Part shown: piece by piece, positions 1-8,130 of the stretch
How the letters are laid out: each line of letters begins with the position of its first letter
Numbering within the stretch: the stretch's first letter is position 1
DNA from: Chitinophagaceae bacterium UBA2791
GTDB taxonomy: Bacteria > Bacteroidota > Bacteroidia > Chitinophagales > Chitinophagaceae
NCBI GenBank assembly: GCA_002352105.1
Contig: DEHV01000008.1
Coordinates: forward strand, 122,737-148,314
DNA length: 25,578 nucleotides
Reading direction: 5' to 3'
Notes under the pieces: model-generated
Database searches by the model: none
Told to the model about the DNA's origin: nothing
The model's input: only the letters and a program-made list of their open reading frames with translations
Position numbers and translations under genes: made by a program

Positions 1-893
1 TGCAGATCCCATATCAGGTTGCGGGAAGGATCATTTGCCGATACCCCGAACCGGGAAGTCATCAGGGCATAGGGCCCGTTGATCACGCTGGTAGCGGCGG
101 CTATGGCCTTGTCAAATTGAAGGTTGGCAAGGTATACTTTTGCCAGCAAGTGGTTGCCGGCGCCCCTGGAGATCACTCCCGGAGCAGCTCTTTCGGGAAG
201 CCATTGCACGGCAAATTCAAGATCAGACTGGATCTTATCCAGTATTGCCCATCGGCTATGGGTATAAAAATCAAGCTTGGCATCGGTCAACTCTTCGCCC
301 ACAAAAGGAACGTCTCCATAGGCGTTGATCAGGCGGTAGTACCAATAAGCGCGGTGCCAGTAAGCCTCTGCCAGCAAACCATTTCTGTCGCTTTCGTTCT
401 CCCATTCGATATTGTCTATCCGCGATATCAATACATTGGCATTTTTGATACTGGCATAGACGGCGTTGAACATCGCCAGGAACCGGTAGTAGACGTCGGT
501 ATTCGGCGTCAGTTTATAAAAATCCAGTTGCGACCAGGGAGAGCCCAGGTCGGAAGAAGCATTGTCCATCACCAGGTAATTCATCGCGCCGGTATTTTCA
601 TTCTTCAGATCCTTGCGCATGGTGACCAGCAAGGATTCAAAACCGGCTTTGCTCACATATACATTCTCCGGGCTGAAAAACGAAAGCGGTTCGGGTTCCA
701 GCCATTTTTTGGAGCAGGACGACGCCAGCAGCAGGGATAAGGCAAATACCAGCCGGATCTTTACCAGCGGTTTTATCCATACAAAAAGCTTTTTCGATGA
801 TTGGCCAGACGCCGCCAAAAGCTTTGCCGGCGGAAGGATAACGCCATGTTGTCTATCTTCCGGTATATTTATATGTATGCTGTTCGGTTTCAT
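1..893 (-). CDS. susD: SusD/RagB-family outer-membrane nutrient-binding lipoprotein (partial, C-terminus outside window)
   Basis: The first 297 codons are visible; the gene runs off the window start. SusD-type proteins are surface lipoproteins that bind a glycan or other nutrient and cap the partner SusC transporter. The reading is open throughout and shows the family's helical TPR-like features, such as AEAYWHRAYWYYRLINAYGD and a later LLAKVYLANLQFDKA. A lipoprotein signal is clear: a hydrophobic stretch ending in LLLASSC, with the lipidated Cys at residue 60, followed by SKKWLEPEP. The only in-frame ATG (893) puts about 45 unusual residues before the hydrophobic core, and an in-frame TAA lies a few codons upstream. 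The true start is therefore either this ATG, giving a long n-region, or an internal TTG. The gene follows susC with almost no gap. The family call is firm; the substrate cannot be read from the sequence. Confidence 0.93.
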   Translation of the reverse strand, partial: MKPNSIHINIPEDRQHGVILPPAKLLAASGQSSKKLFVWIKPLVKIRLVFALSLLLASSCSKKWLEPEPLSFFSPENVYVSKAGFESLLVTMRKDLKNENTGAMNYLVMDNASSDLGSPWSQLDFYKLTPNTDVYYRFLAMFNAVYASIKNANVLISRIDNIEWENESDRNGLLAEAYWHRAYWYYRLINAYGDVPFVGEELTDAKLDFYTHSRWAILDKIQSDLEFAVQWLPERAAPGVISRGAGNHLLAKVYLANLQFDKAIAAATSVINGPYALMTSRFGVSANDPSRNLIWDL

Positions 894-925
894 TTGTTTC
901 TGTTTAATGGTTTACGCTTCATCAT
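890..925 (-). CDS. Candidate 11-codon leader ORF linking susC and susD
   Basis: A tiny ORF reads MMKRKPLNRNK. Its first ATG overlaps the susC stop as ATGA (925-922), and its own TGA overlaps the susD ATG as ATGA (893-890). Two such overlaps in a row would let terminating ribosomes hand over from susC to susD. Whether it is translated is unknown. It could also be the original susD N-terminus separated by a frameshift, or chance. Confidence 0.3.
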   Translation of the reverse strand: MMKRKPLNRNK

Positions 926-3900
926 AAGGAAAAAGAAAAGCCTGTGCTGAATGTTCTTGGCATTGGCGCGTTGTTGGTCGATTCGGGATCCCAGCCTGGC
1001 CATCTATCAAAACTGTACAGGTTGCGCACCGATCCGAATATGCGCGCATTATTCAACCTTATTCTCCTCGTCAATGCATCTGGCAGGCTATACGACAACG
1101 ATATATCCTGTATTCTTACAAAGGAGCGGGGCTTGTAGATCATAATGCCGCCGCCGAATGAACTCCGGTTGGTATTTAAACGGGGATAATCGTTGATCGG
1201 GTTCTCAGGCGTCCAATAAGGCAATACCACCGTATTCCTTTTATCGAATGTTTCCGAAGAAAGACGCAGCGCGTCGTCAAAAGCGCCCATATGCCCGAGA
1301 TCGGCGCGGATAAATACAGATGCGGCAAAATGTTTCAGAAAACCAAATTCATTTCTCAAACCCAGCCGGTATCGGGGCTGCGTATAGCCAATAAACAGCT
1401 TATCCGCCAACGCTTCATAAACCTCATTCTGGTCGACATCCCTCGCCTTATAGTCGCCGGGCGACAATGAATATTTATTGGCTTCCGCCTCTTCTTCTTC
1501 CTGCCAGATACCGACAATATCATAATTCCATACCCGGTCAATTGCTTGTCCGGGGAACCATTCGTTGGTGTAATCCGCCACTTCCCGGGTTACCTGCTTG
1601 CCATCGATCGTTACTTCTTCATAATCGCCGAATAATTTTTTGATCTTGTTCCTGTTCAGGGAGAAGATAAAATTGGTTCTCCAGGTAAAGGAAGGCCTGT
1701 CAATATTGATAGCGGTTACGTTCATTTCAAATCCCTTATTTCCTAATTCGCCGAGGTTGGTGGTAATATTGGTAAATCCCGTAAGCGCCGGCAGTTGGCG
1801 GTTCATCAGCAGATCGGTGGTGGTCATGTCATAATATTCGGCGCTGATCTCCAAACGATTGCTTAACAGTCCCAGGTCTATGCCGATATTGGTCGACTCC
1901 GTTTTTTCCCAGACAAGATTATAGTTGGCGAGGGAGCTGTTGAACACGCCCATCTGAACATTTGTGCCATCGTAATACAAATTAGAGCTCACCTGGGCCA
2001 GCGCGGCATAGGGGCCTATTTCACGATTGCCGTTCACGCCCCAGGACACCCTTAGTTTCAGCTGGCTGATCCAGTCTGCCTTAAAGAAATCTTCTTCCGA
2101 TATTTTCCAGGCAAAGGCGGCGGCAGGGAAAACCGCGCGCGGATTTTTTTTGCCAAATGCGGAGTAGCCGTCTCTCCGGATGGATGCGGTAAACAGGTAT
2201 TTATTTAACAATGTATAATTCAGGCGACCCATTATGGCGTCGCCGGTGATCCGTATATCGTCATTGGTAAGCGAGGGATTGGTCCCGAATTGCAGCCCAT
2301 TGTACCCAAGGTTCTCATTCGGCAGGAAGGTCTCATTGGTCATCAAGGACGACCAGCTTCGATTCTGTTCTGCGCTATAGAGCAGGGTGAGGTCAAAATT
2401 GTGGACGCCGAATTTTTTATTCCAGTGCAGCAGGTTATCCAGTATCCATTCGTATTGCGATTCCTCTTCACGGCTGCCATATCCCTTTGAATGCGTAGCG
2501 CCGCCTACGATCGTTTCTGAAGGCCAGAAATTATAATCTTTCAGGAACTGGTATCTTGGCTGAAAAGACAGCTTATATTCTATACCCAGCGGAAGTTTCA
2601 CCCTGGCATACAGGGAGGCGAACAAGCTGTTTATTTTGCGGAACCTGTCCTGCAGATAGTAATTGATCAGCGGGTTTTCCGAATTATAATCATTGGGATA
2701 CCATTTTAGCTTTCCTTCATCATCAAATTCAGATCCGTACGGACTCATCAAAAACATTGACCTCGTATTGGCGCGCACATCGCTTTCATCGCGGGAAGCC
2801 AGTTGGGAGTTCATGCCAATGTTCAGCCAATCGGTCACTTTAAAATCCAGGTTTAACCGGGAACGCACGGTGGAAAATTTATCGCCGAGAACCACCCCTT
2901 CGTTATTGGTGTACCCGACAGACAAATAATAGGTAAACCTGTCGAGTCCGCCGCCGATGCTGATATCATAGTTCTGACGAAACCCTTGCCTGATCACTTT
3001 ATTGTACCAGTCGACCGTTTTTCCTGCCAGGTAATTATTCGATTCTACCTGGAAAAAACGCAGGCGCCCGAGCCATTCGCTGATATTGTCATCCTGCGGG
3101 TTGGGGCTGGCATTGCGCCATTGCTCTATGCTGATCCCTTCGGGGAGATCATTCGGATCCTGGAAATAATAATCGGGATTTCCTGTTTTATAGGCTCTCA
3201 GCACATCCCTGCGGTAGTCGAGATACCCCCTGGCATCATAAGGCTTCAGATCGTTGTTGGTCGCTTCGGTAAGCCCGAGATCTGTAGAGACTGTAATCAC
3301 CGGTTTTCCGAGTTCTCCTTTTTTGGTCGTGATCATCAATACCCCAGCAGCCGATCGGGCGCCGAATACGGCTGCAGAGCTCGCGTCTTTCAGAATATCG
3401 ATTGTTTTAATATCGGAAGGGTTGATATCGCTGATGCTGCCGTTAAATATCACGCCGTCCAATACGATCATGGGCGCGGTAGAGGCATTCAGCGATTTTG
3501 GGCCGCGGATCTGAAGATCGCCGCCGCCTGCCGCGGCATTGCTCTGGTTGGCATTAAATCCGGCCACCGTACCGGTCAGCATATCTGTTAGCTGCGTCAT
3601 GGACTGATCCCTGTAAGTTTCGCCGTCCACCCTGGCCACAGCGCCAGTCAGGTCGCTTTTTTTAGCGGTTCCATAACCGATCACCACTACTTCATTCAAT
3701 GATCTATCTTCTTCCTTCAGGGCCACGTTCACCGTACCCTGCTCTTTCACCAGTATTTCCCGGGCAACATATCCCACATACGTAAACACCAATACCAGAT
3801 TGCCATCAGGGAGGGATAAAGAATACTCCCCGTTGACGCCCGTGCTGGTTCCCGCGCTTCGCCCTTTGACCTTTATGCTAACGCCAACCAGCGGCTGTCC

Positions 3901-4341
3901 CTGCTCGTCTGTTACCCTTCCCTGCACGGTAATGGGAGGAATATCCATTGCCGTATTGACATTGGGACGCGGGGGACTTGCCTTGATGATGATGGTCTTC
4001 CCTTCAATTTCATAGGTCAGCGAAGACCCCTGCAAACAGGCGTCGAGCGCTTCCGCAACCGTGGTTTTTTGCAGGCGAACCGTGACTTTCGGCGCAGCGG
4101 CGATCAACTGCAGCGAGCCGACCACATTAAAGCCGGTCTGCTTTCTTATTTCTTCAAAGATCTTTCCCAGAGGAGCATTTTTCTCCCTGAGGGATACCCG
4201 CTGCGCATTGCTGGCCGCGCTCAACTGCAGGCTAACAGCAAGCATTAAAATAGACAGGAGTTTCATAACCAGGAGTTTTGGCGGGATAAGAAAAAACGCC
4301 AGCGGCCCGCGCCTCTTTCTGACATAAGCAATTGTTTGCAT
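922..4341 (-). CDS. susC: SusC/RagA-family TonB-dependent outer-membrane transporter with STN domain
   Basis: This is a large outer-membrane beta-barrel that imports a ligand with energy from TonB. Numbered from the longest ORF (1156 aa from 4392), it has a signal sequence (MKLLSILMLAVSLQLSA region), an STN domain at about 65-138, a carboxypeptidase-regulatory-like domain at about 155-230 (VQGRVTDEQGQPLVGVSI), a plug domain from about 235 (VVVIGYGTAKKSDLTGAVAR), and a long barrel ending in FSFSL with a C-terminal aromatic. I prefer the start at 4341 (MQTIAYVRKRRG), because Chitinophagaceae relatives commonly begin this way and the 17 residues before it look non-coding. The STN domain is the signalling module that contacts a FecR-type anti-sigma factor, and fecR lies directly upstream on the same strand. 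The substrate is unknown. Confidence 0.95.
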   Translation of the reverse strand: MQTIAYVRKRRGPLAFFLIPPKLLVMKLLSILMLAVSLQLSAASNAQRVSLREKNAPLGKIFEEIRKQTGFNVVGSLQLIAAAPKVTVRLQKTTVAEALDACLQGSSLTYEIEGKTIIIKASPPRPNVNTAMDIPPITVQGRVTDEQGQPLVGVSIKVKGRSAGTSTGVNGEYSLSLPDGNLVLVFTYVGYVAREILVKEQGTVNVALKEEDRSLNEVVVIGYGTAKKSDLTGAVARVDGETYRDQSMTQLTDMLTGTVAGFNANQSNAAAGGGDLQIRGPKSLNASTAPMIVLDGVIFNGSISDINPSDIKTIDILKDASSAAVFGARSAAGVLMITTKKGELGKPVITVSTDLGLTEATNNDLKPYDARGYLDYRRDVLRAYKTGNPDYYFQDPNDLPEGISIEQWRNASPNPQDDNISEWLGRLRFFQVESNNYLAGKTVDWYNKVIRQGFRQNYDISIGGGLDRFTYYLSVGYTNNEGVVLGDKFSTVRSRLNLDFKVTDWLNIGMNSQLASRDESDVRANTRSMFLMSPYGSEFDDEGKLKWYPNDYNSENPLINYYLQDRFRKINSLFASLYARVKLPLGIEYKLSFQPRYQFLKDYNFWPSETIVGGATHSKGYGSREEESQYEWILDNLLHWNKKFGVHNFDLTLLYSAEQNRSWSSLMTNETFLPNENLGYNGLQFGTNPSLTNDDIRITGDAIMGRLNYTLLNKYLFTASIRRDGYSAFGKKNPRAVFPAAAFAWKISEEDFFKADWISQLKLRVSWGVNGNREIGPYAALAQVSSNLYYDGTNVQMGVFNSSLANYNLVWEKTESTNIGIDLGLLSNRLEISAEYYDMTTTDLLMNRQLPALTGFTNITTNLGELGNKGFEMNVTAINIDRPSFTWRTNFIFSLNRNKIKKLFGDYEEVTIDGKQVTREVADYTNEWFPGQAIDRVWNYDIVGIWQEEEEAEANKYSLSPGDYKARDVDQNEVYEALADKLFIGYTQPRYRLGLRNEFGFLKHFAASVFIRADLGHMGAFDDALRLSSETFDKRNTVVLPYWTPENPINDYPRLNTNRSSFGGGIMIYKPRSFVRIQDISLSYSLPDALTRRIRLNNARIFGSVRNLYSFDRWPGWDPESTNNAPMPRTFSTGFSFSL

Positions 4342-4419
4342 AGATTTGCAGTGTTTGGGTTTAACAATGTTACCAACAATGAACCTCCTCATTAAGAGGA
4401 CTTAAACTCAGACAGTAAG

Positions 4420-4453
4420 GCCGGAAGCGTTCCAACCGCTTTCCGGCTTTTTT
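4420..4453. other. Strong hairpin in the fecR-susC gap
   Basis: The arms GCCGGAAGCG (4420-4429) and CGCTTTCCGGC (4437-4447) pair with a single bulged base around a 7-nt loop. On the plus strand six T follow (4448-4453), giving an intrinsic-terminator shape, yet no plus-strand gene ends here. In the sense (minus) direction the hairpin sits about 10 nt after the fecR stop, with the homopolymer before rather than after the stem. It could set the fecR:susC mRNA ratio or end antisense transcripts. Confidence 0.5.
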
Positions 4454-4463
4454 GTCCGGGTTA

Positions 4464-5612
4464 TTATTTCGAGACAATGATCTTTTTCCCTTCGATCCTA
4501 AAATGTACAATTCCTGTTTTTTCAAGGATGCCCAGTAGTTCAGATATGTCCTTCGTTCTTTCTACAACGCCATAAAAATCTATTCCGCTGACATCGCCCT
4601 CATAGACCACTTCCGCATTATACCACCGGCTGATCTGCCGCATGATCTCCCGTATATTCGATCCTGTCAAATAAAACAGGCCGTTTTTCCAGGCCATTAC
4701 CTGGTCCATGTCCACCTCATCCTTCATTATCATCTCCCCTTCCTCAGTTATCCTTACCTGTTGTCCAGGGACCAGCATCTGCCGGCGATCGTCTTTTCCA
4801 ACGCGCACGGATCCTTCCAACAAGGTGATGTTTGCAGAAGGTTCGTCAGGATAAGCGTTGATATTGAATTGGGTGCCCAAAGCCTGGACATCCAGACCAT
4901 TTATCCTTACATGAAAGGGCCTTTCTTTATCCTTGGCTACTTCAAAATAGACTTCGCCCGTCGCTTCCACTATGCGTTCGCTACCGGTAAAAACGGTCGG
5001 AAACCTAATAGAAGCCATCGCATTCAGCCAAACATTTGTACCGTCGGCCAGCGTTATCCGGTATTGCCCTCCTTTCGGCGTAGTCACCGTATTAAAAGCG
5101 ACAGTTTCATTTTGCTCTCCTTCAGCAGCATTATAAGAAAGCTTGCCCTTGCGATTGATGATATCCGCAAGGCCCTGCCGGCTGATGGCCCCGTGACCCA
5201 AGCTGTCCAACACTACTTGCGAACCATCGCCAAGCGTCAGTATGGCTGCATCCGTTCCCGGAAGCAATGAATGCTGCGCGATATTTTGTTTTTCCTCAGA
5301 AGGAAGGGCAGACTCCTGCGACGCCCAATAATAGTATCCTCCTAATACTAATAATAGCGCAGCGGCAACAGCAGCGCTCATTCTAAACCATAGCGAGCGC
5401 GGGAAACGGGAGCTGGCATTAGGGCTTTCCAGTTGAGCCCTTATCCTCCCATACAAAGAGGAGACGATCTCCTGAACCTGCAATTCGGAAAACTGCCCGG
5501 CGTCTCTATCTTCCATGCGGCGCAGGAATTCCTCCACCAGTTGTTTTTCCTCCTCGTTAGCTTCGCCTGCAAGATATTTTTCCGCCAGCCTGTCAAATAT
5601 TTCTTTTTGCAT
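4464..5612 (-). CDS. FecR-family anti-sigma factor
   Basis: This 382-aa protein has the standard Bacteroidota FecR layout. An N-terminal cytoplasmic segment with ECF-sigma-binding character (about 1-70) is followed by one transmembrane helix at about 75-95 (AAVAAALLLVLGGYYYW). A periplasmic FecR domain follows at about 170-275, with TPKGGQYRITLADGTNVWLN and ATGEVYFEVAKDKERPFHV. A DUF4974 domain closes the C-terminus (about 310-382, LTGSNIREIMRQISRWYNAEV). Such proteins relay substrate binding by the STN-containing SusC to a cytoplasmic ECF sigma factor. The gene lies directly before susC on the same strand. The unusual point is that no ECF sigma gene lies in the 238 bp upstream or beyond it: the next gene is a LuxR-type regulator. 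The partner sigma factor must be encoded elsewhere or be lost. Confidence 0.93.
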   Translation of the reverse strand: MQKEIFDRLAEKYLAGEANEEEKQLVEEFLRRMEDRDAGQFSELQVQEIVSSLYGRIRAQLESPNASSRFPRSLWFRMSAAVAAALLLVLGGYYYWASQESALPSEEKQNIAQHSLLPGTDAAILTLGDGSQVVLDSLGHGAISRQGLADIINRKGKLSYNAAEGEQNETVAFNTVTTPKGGQYRITLADGTNVWLNAMASIRFPTVFTGSERIVEATGEVYFEVAKDKERPFHVRINGLDVQALGTQFNINAYPDEPSANITLLEGSVRVGKDDRRQMLVPGQQVRITEEGEMIMKDEVDMDQVMAWKNGLFYLTGSNIREIMRQISRWYNAEVVYEGDVSGIDFYGVVERTKDISELLGILEKTGIVHFRIEGKKIIVSK

Positions 5613-5850
5613 AAGGATCCCTTGTACTTATTAAGTGTCCGCCAGCGCCGGCTGACCCTACGATTGGAGAAAATTTTTTGCCAACCTGGCTTCCCTATTC
5701 CGCATTACAACAATACATTCAATAAAATTCCGCGCGGTATCAAGATCTGCCGCCGCCAGCCAAGATGGATGATGAACCGGCATCAAATTATCTTTCTTCA
5801 AGGTAAAGGGCAATAAGATCGAGGTAGAAGGGAAGATAGGTAAATCAACT

Positions 5851-6624
5851 TTATATCCACCCTTGACGAATGGCTCTGCTTACCAACTCGCCAGTATTGG
5901 CCAATCCTTTTTTATGCAGCATATTTTTTCGGTGTCGATCCACCGTTTCCTTACTGATGCCGAGGATATCGCCTATTTCCTTACTAACCCTGCCCTCAGC
6001 CAGCAATTTTAATACCTGCCGTTCCCTGTAAGAGATATTATCTTTGCTGATAGGCAGCGTTTTATTTTTCAGCGGCACATTAATATAAGACGGCATGCCG
6101 TTCATGCCTATAAAAGATAGCGTGGGCGGCCCGCTATCTTTCAAATAGCTAATATCTGTATAAACGCCAAATGTTCTTAAAATACCTCCCAGGCCATCGT
6201 GATCAATAATGACAGACTGGTACAATACCCGACAATAATTGTCATCCTTTTTTTTGTACCGGATATCGTAGCGCATCTTGAAGTTCAGATATTTTTCAAA
6301 GCCTGTTTCTTCTATAAAACTAAACAGCGTTTCGCCAATCCTTAAAAAATAAGGCCGGTCTTCCGGGTGGATAATTTGTATGGCAAAGGGAATACTAAAT
6401 TCATCGGGCTCATAACCTAAGACCGTTTTTATTTCCTTGCTTACGAACTCAAAATCCATCTTATGATGGTTCATGGTGAAGTAAAAAGACTCGCCGGCCA
6501 GGAAAAATTCGGTCAACCATTTGTATATACTATCCGCTTCTATTGTCGGTGAACCCGGCGGGGAACTGTTGTCAAACTTCTTTAACAGGCAGGCCATCTC
6601 ATTTTTAAAAGAATGCAGCTCCAT
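5851..6624 (-). CDS. PAS-domain LuxR-family transcriptional regulator
   Basis: This 257-aa protein carries a PAS fold at about 45-165 (FVSKEIKTVLGYEPDEF, IHPEDRPYF, FGVYTDISYLK) and a C-terminal LuxR/GerE helix-turn-helix at about 195-257. The HTH contains SYRERQVLKLLAEG, then SKEIGDILGISKETVDRHRKNML. The LuxR signature is nearly textbook, so DNA binding is secure. What the PAS domain senses is not known. There is no membrane segment and no phosphoacceptor receiver domain, so it is probably a one-component cytoplasmic sensor. It is divergent from the OmpA-domain gene at 6844, and a dyad lies in the shared upstream region. It ends about 240 bp before fecR on the same strand, too far to assume an operon. 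Confidence 0.9.
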   Translation of the reverse strand: MELHSFKNEMACLLKKFDNSSPPGSPTIEADSIYKWLTEFFLAGESFYFTMNHHKMDFEFVSKEIKTVLGYEPDEFSIPFAIQIIHPEDRPYFLRIGETLFSFIEETGFEKYLNFKMRYDIRYKKKDDNYCRVLYQSVIIDHDGLGGILRTFGVYTDISYLKDSGPPTLSFIGMNGMPSYINVPLKNKTLPISKDNISYRERQVLKLLAEGRVSKEIGDILGISKETVDRHRKNMLHKKGLANTGELVSRAIRQGWI

Positions 6625-6717
6625 GTCGATGGTTATTACGCAAATATTGGTTCGCGTATTTAAAATTAAGATAAAAACCCGTATACATCATAGGCGCAAT
6701 CACGACCACAGTTCCTC

Positions 6718-6733
6718 TACCCATAAATGGGTA
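6718..6733. promoter_or_regulatory. Palindromic operator candidate between the LuxR-type and OmpA-domain genes
   Basis: TACCCAT-AA-ATGGGTA is a perfect 7-bp inverted repeat with a 2-nt centre. On the plus strand it ends 23 bp before TATCTTTT (6757-6764), which resembles the Bacteroidota -7 box TAnnTTTG. The dyad therefore sits about where a -33 element would be for the OmpA-domain gene. The LuxR-type protein encoded next door is the natural candidate to bind it; this is inference. Confidence 0.5.
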
Positions 6734-6843
6734 TTTCCTGAAAAACAGGGCTTTTATATCTTTTAAAAAATATCTAATCATGAAACCGTAGGAGTAAGCA
6801 ACGGCGCGCGTTGCGTCCGTTCTATCAGTAAAAACGCCCAACT

Positions 6844-7983
6844 ATGAACAAGATGCTATTAGCCATTACATGCTTATTGCTTCACTGTCCGCAGGTAGAA
6901 GCGCAATCGATTGATCCTAAAAGAAAGGCCGGGCAGGCAGCTGAAAGCCGGGTAGATCAGGGGATCAACAAAGGATTGGACAAAGTGGAAGAAAGTAGCA
7001 ATACCATTATTTTTTTCGATGATTTTTCAAAAGATGCCATAGGCGATTTTCCGGCGCAGTGGAACACCAACGGAAGCGGCGCGATTGTAACAATTGATGA
7101 ATTAGAAGGCAAATGGTTAAGCGTGGCGCACAACTCGGTGATCAATCCTATATTGAATAAAGACTTACCGGAAAACACGACCATTGAGTTTGATTTATTT
7201 CTTAAAGCGAACGAGCAGCAATCCACTCCCTTTATCCAGTTCGGACTAACTCCGGTTCGCGACATTCTCAAAGAAAATGTATTTTATAGCAACCGCTTTT
7301 TTATCAACCTGCATCGTTATTCAGAACGTGATGGGCAAACCCTCGAATATGGATTAAAGAATGATGTTATTGGCAACAAAAACGATTTCCCCCTTACCAG
7401 ATACGCCAACAAAGCGCTGCATGTGGCGATGACGCTTAACAAAACCCGGATTCGGCTCTACCTTGATGACAGCAAAATAATTGATCTGCCAAGGGCCCTG
7501 ACTACGGATATGTTCCATAACTTTTTTCTGAACAATAATTATGTGACGCCAGCATCAGAAATTCCATTGCTAATAAGCAATGTCCGTATCGCATCCAGCG
7601 AAGTAGACGCCCGTAGCCTGCTTATCAAACAGCTAATGGAAGAAGGAAAAACCGTTACTAACGATATTTTGTTTGATGTGAATAGCGATGTTATTAAACC
7701 GACGTCTTTCGGTATTATGAAAGATATCGGCGATGCATTGGCGGCTAACCCTTCCTTAAAAATAAAGATCATAGGACATACGGATAACGACGGCAGCGAC
7801 GCCGACAACTTGAAGCTGTCACAAAAAAGAGCAGGATCGGTAAAGCTGTACCTTACAGAAAACTTTCCGATCGCCGGCTCCCGGATACAAACTGACGGCA
7901 AAGGTGCATCCAGTCCCGTTGCCTCCAACAATACAGTAGAAGGTAAAGCCAGAAACAGACGGGTCGAGTTTATAAAACTATAA
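6844..7983 (+). CDS. Secreted OmpA-family protein with N-terminal concanavalin-like region
   Basis: This 379-aa protein starts with a signal peptide cleaved near VEAQ (about residue 21). Residues about 55-240 form a beta-rich module (FFDDFSKDAIGDFPAQWNTN onward, then VAMTLNKTRIRLYLDDSKI) resembling LamG/concanavalin-like lectin folds. Residues about 275-379 are an OmpA C-terminal domain that binds peptidoglycan, with IKIIGHTDNDGSDADNLKLS, QKRAGSVK and KARNRRVEF. It probably sits in the periplasm or outer membrane, anchored to the cell wall while the N-terminal module meets another ligand. No beta-barrel is present. It is monocistronic, and its promoter region holds the dyad at 6718-6733, suggesting control by the divergent PAS-LuxR protein. 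Confidence 0.88.
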   Translation: MNKMLLAITCLLLHCPQVEAQSIDPKRKAGQAAESRVDQGINKGLDKVEESSNTIIFFDDFSKDAIGDFPAQWNTNGSGAIVTIDELEGKWLSVAHNSVINPILNKDLPENTTIEFDLFLKANEQQSTPFIQFGLTPVRDILKENVFYSNRFFINLHRYSERDGQTLEYGLKNDVIGNKNDFPLTRYANKALHVAMTLNKTRIRLYLDDSKIIDLPRALTTDMFHNFFLNNNYVTPASEIPLLISNVRIASSEVDARSLLIKQLMEEGKTVTNDILFDVNSDVIKPTSFGIMKDIGDALAANPSLKIKIIGHTDNDGSDADNLKLSQKRAGSVKLYLTENFPIAGSRIQTDGKGASSPVASNNTVEGKARNRRVEFIKL

Positions 7984-8059
7984 AATCCCATTCGGCGGGA
8001 GACCGAAATAAATAGTTAACATAAACTTATCTCCGTTCAGCCCGGTTAAGTTATGGAGC

Positions 8060-8130
8060 GCCTGGCGATCAGTTTCTCCCAACCAGCGCTCCCCATCGCA
8101 CGTCAGTACCTGGCGATCAGCTTTTCCCAA
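8060..8130. repeat. Imperfect duplication of the 3' end of the TIM-barrel gene
   Basis: CTGGCGATCAGTTTCTCCCA (8062-8081) and CTGGCGATCAGCTTTTCCCA (8110-8129) differ at two bases and lie 48 bp apart. The second copy encodes the gene's final WEKLIAR. The first, past the stop, is in the same reading frame and also spells WEKLIAR (then RSIT and a stop). The spacing is a multiple of three. Confidence 0.75.

Noticed and set aside
117..740. Long plus-strand ORF of 207 codons
   Set aside because: It is entirely antisense to the clear SusD reading frame, and its protein has no domain features.
2986..3591. 201-codon plus-strand ORF
   Set aside because: Antisense to the plug and early barrel part of SusC; an artefact of GC-rich third positions.
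5658..5783. 41-codon minus-strand ORF (MPVHHPSWLAAADL...) between the LuxR-type gene and fecR
   Set aside because: It has no recognisable family and no resemblance to a sigma factor, and ORFs of this length are expected by chance. Not supported as a gene.
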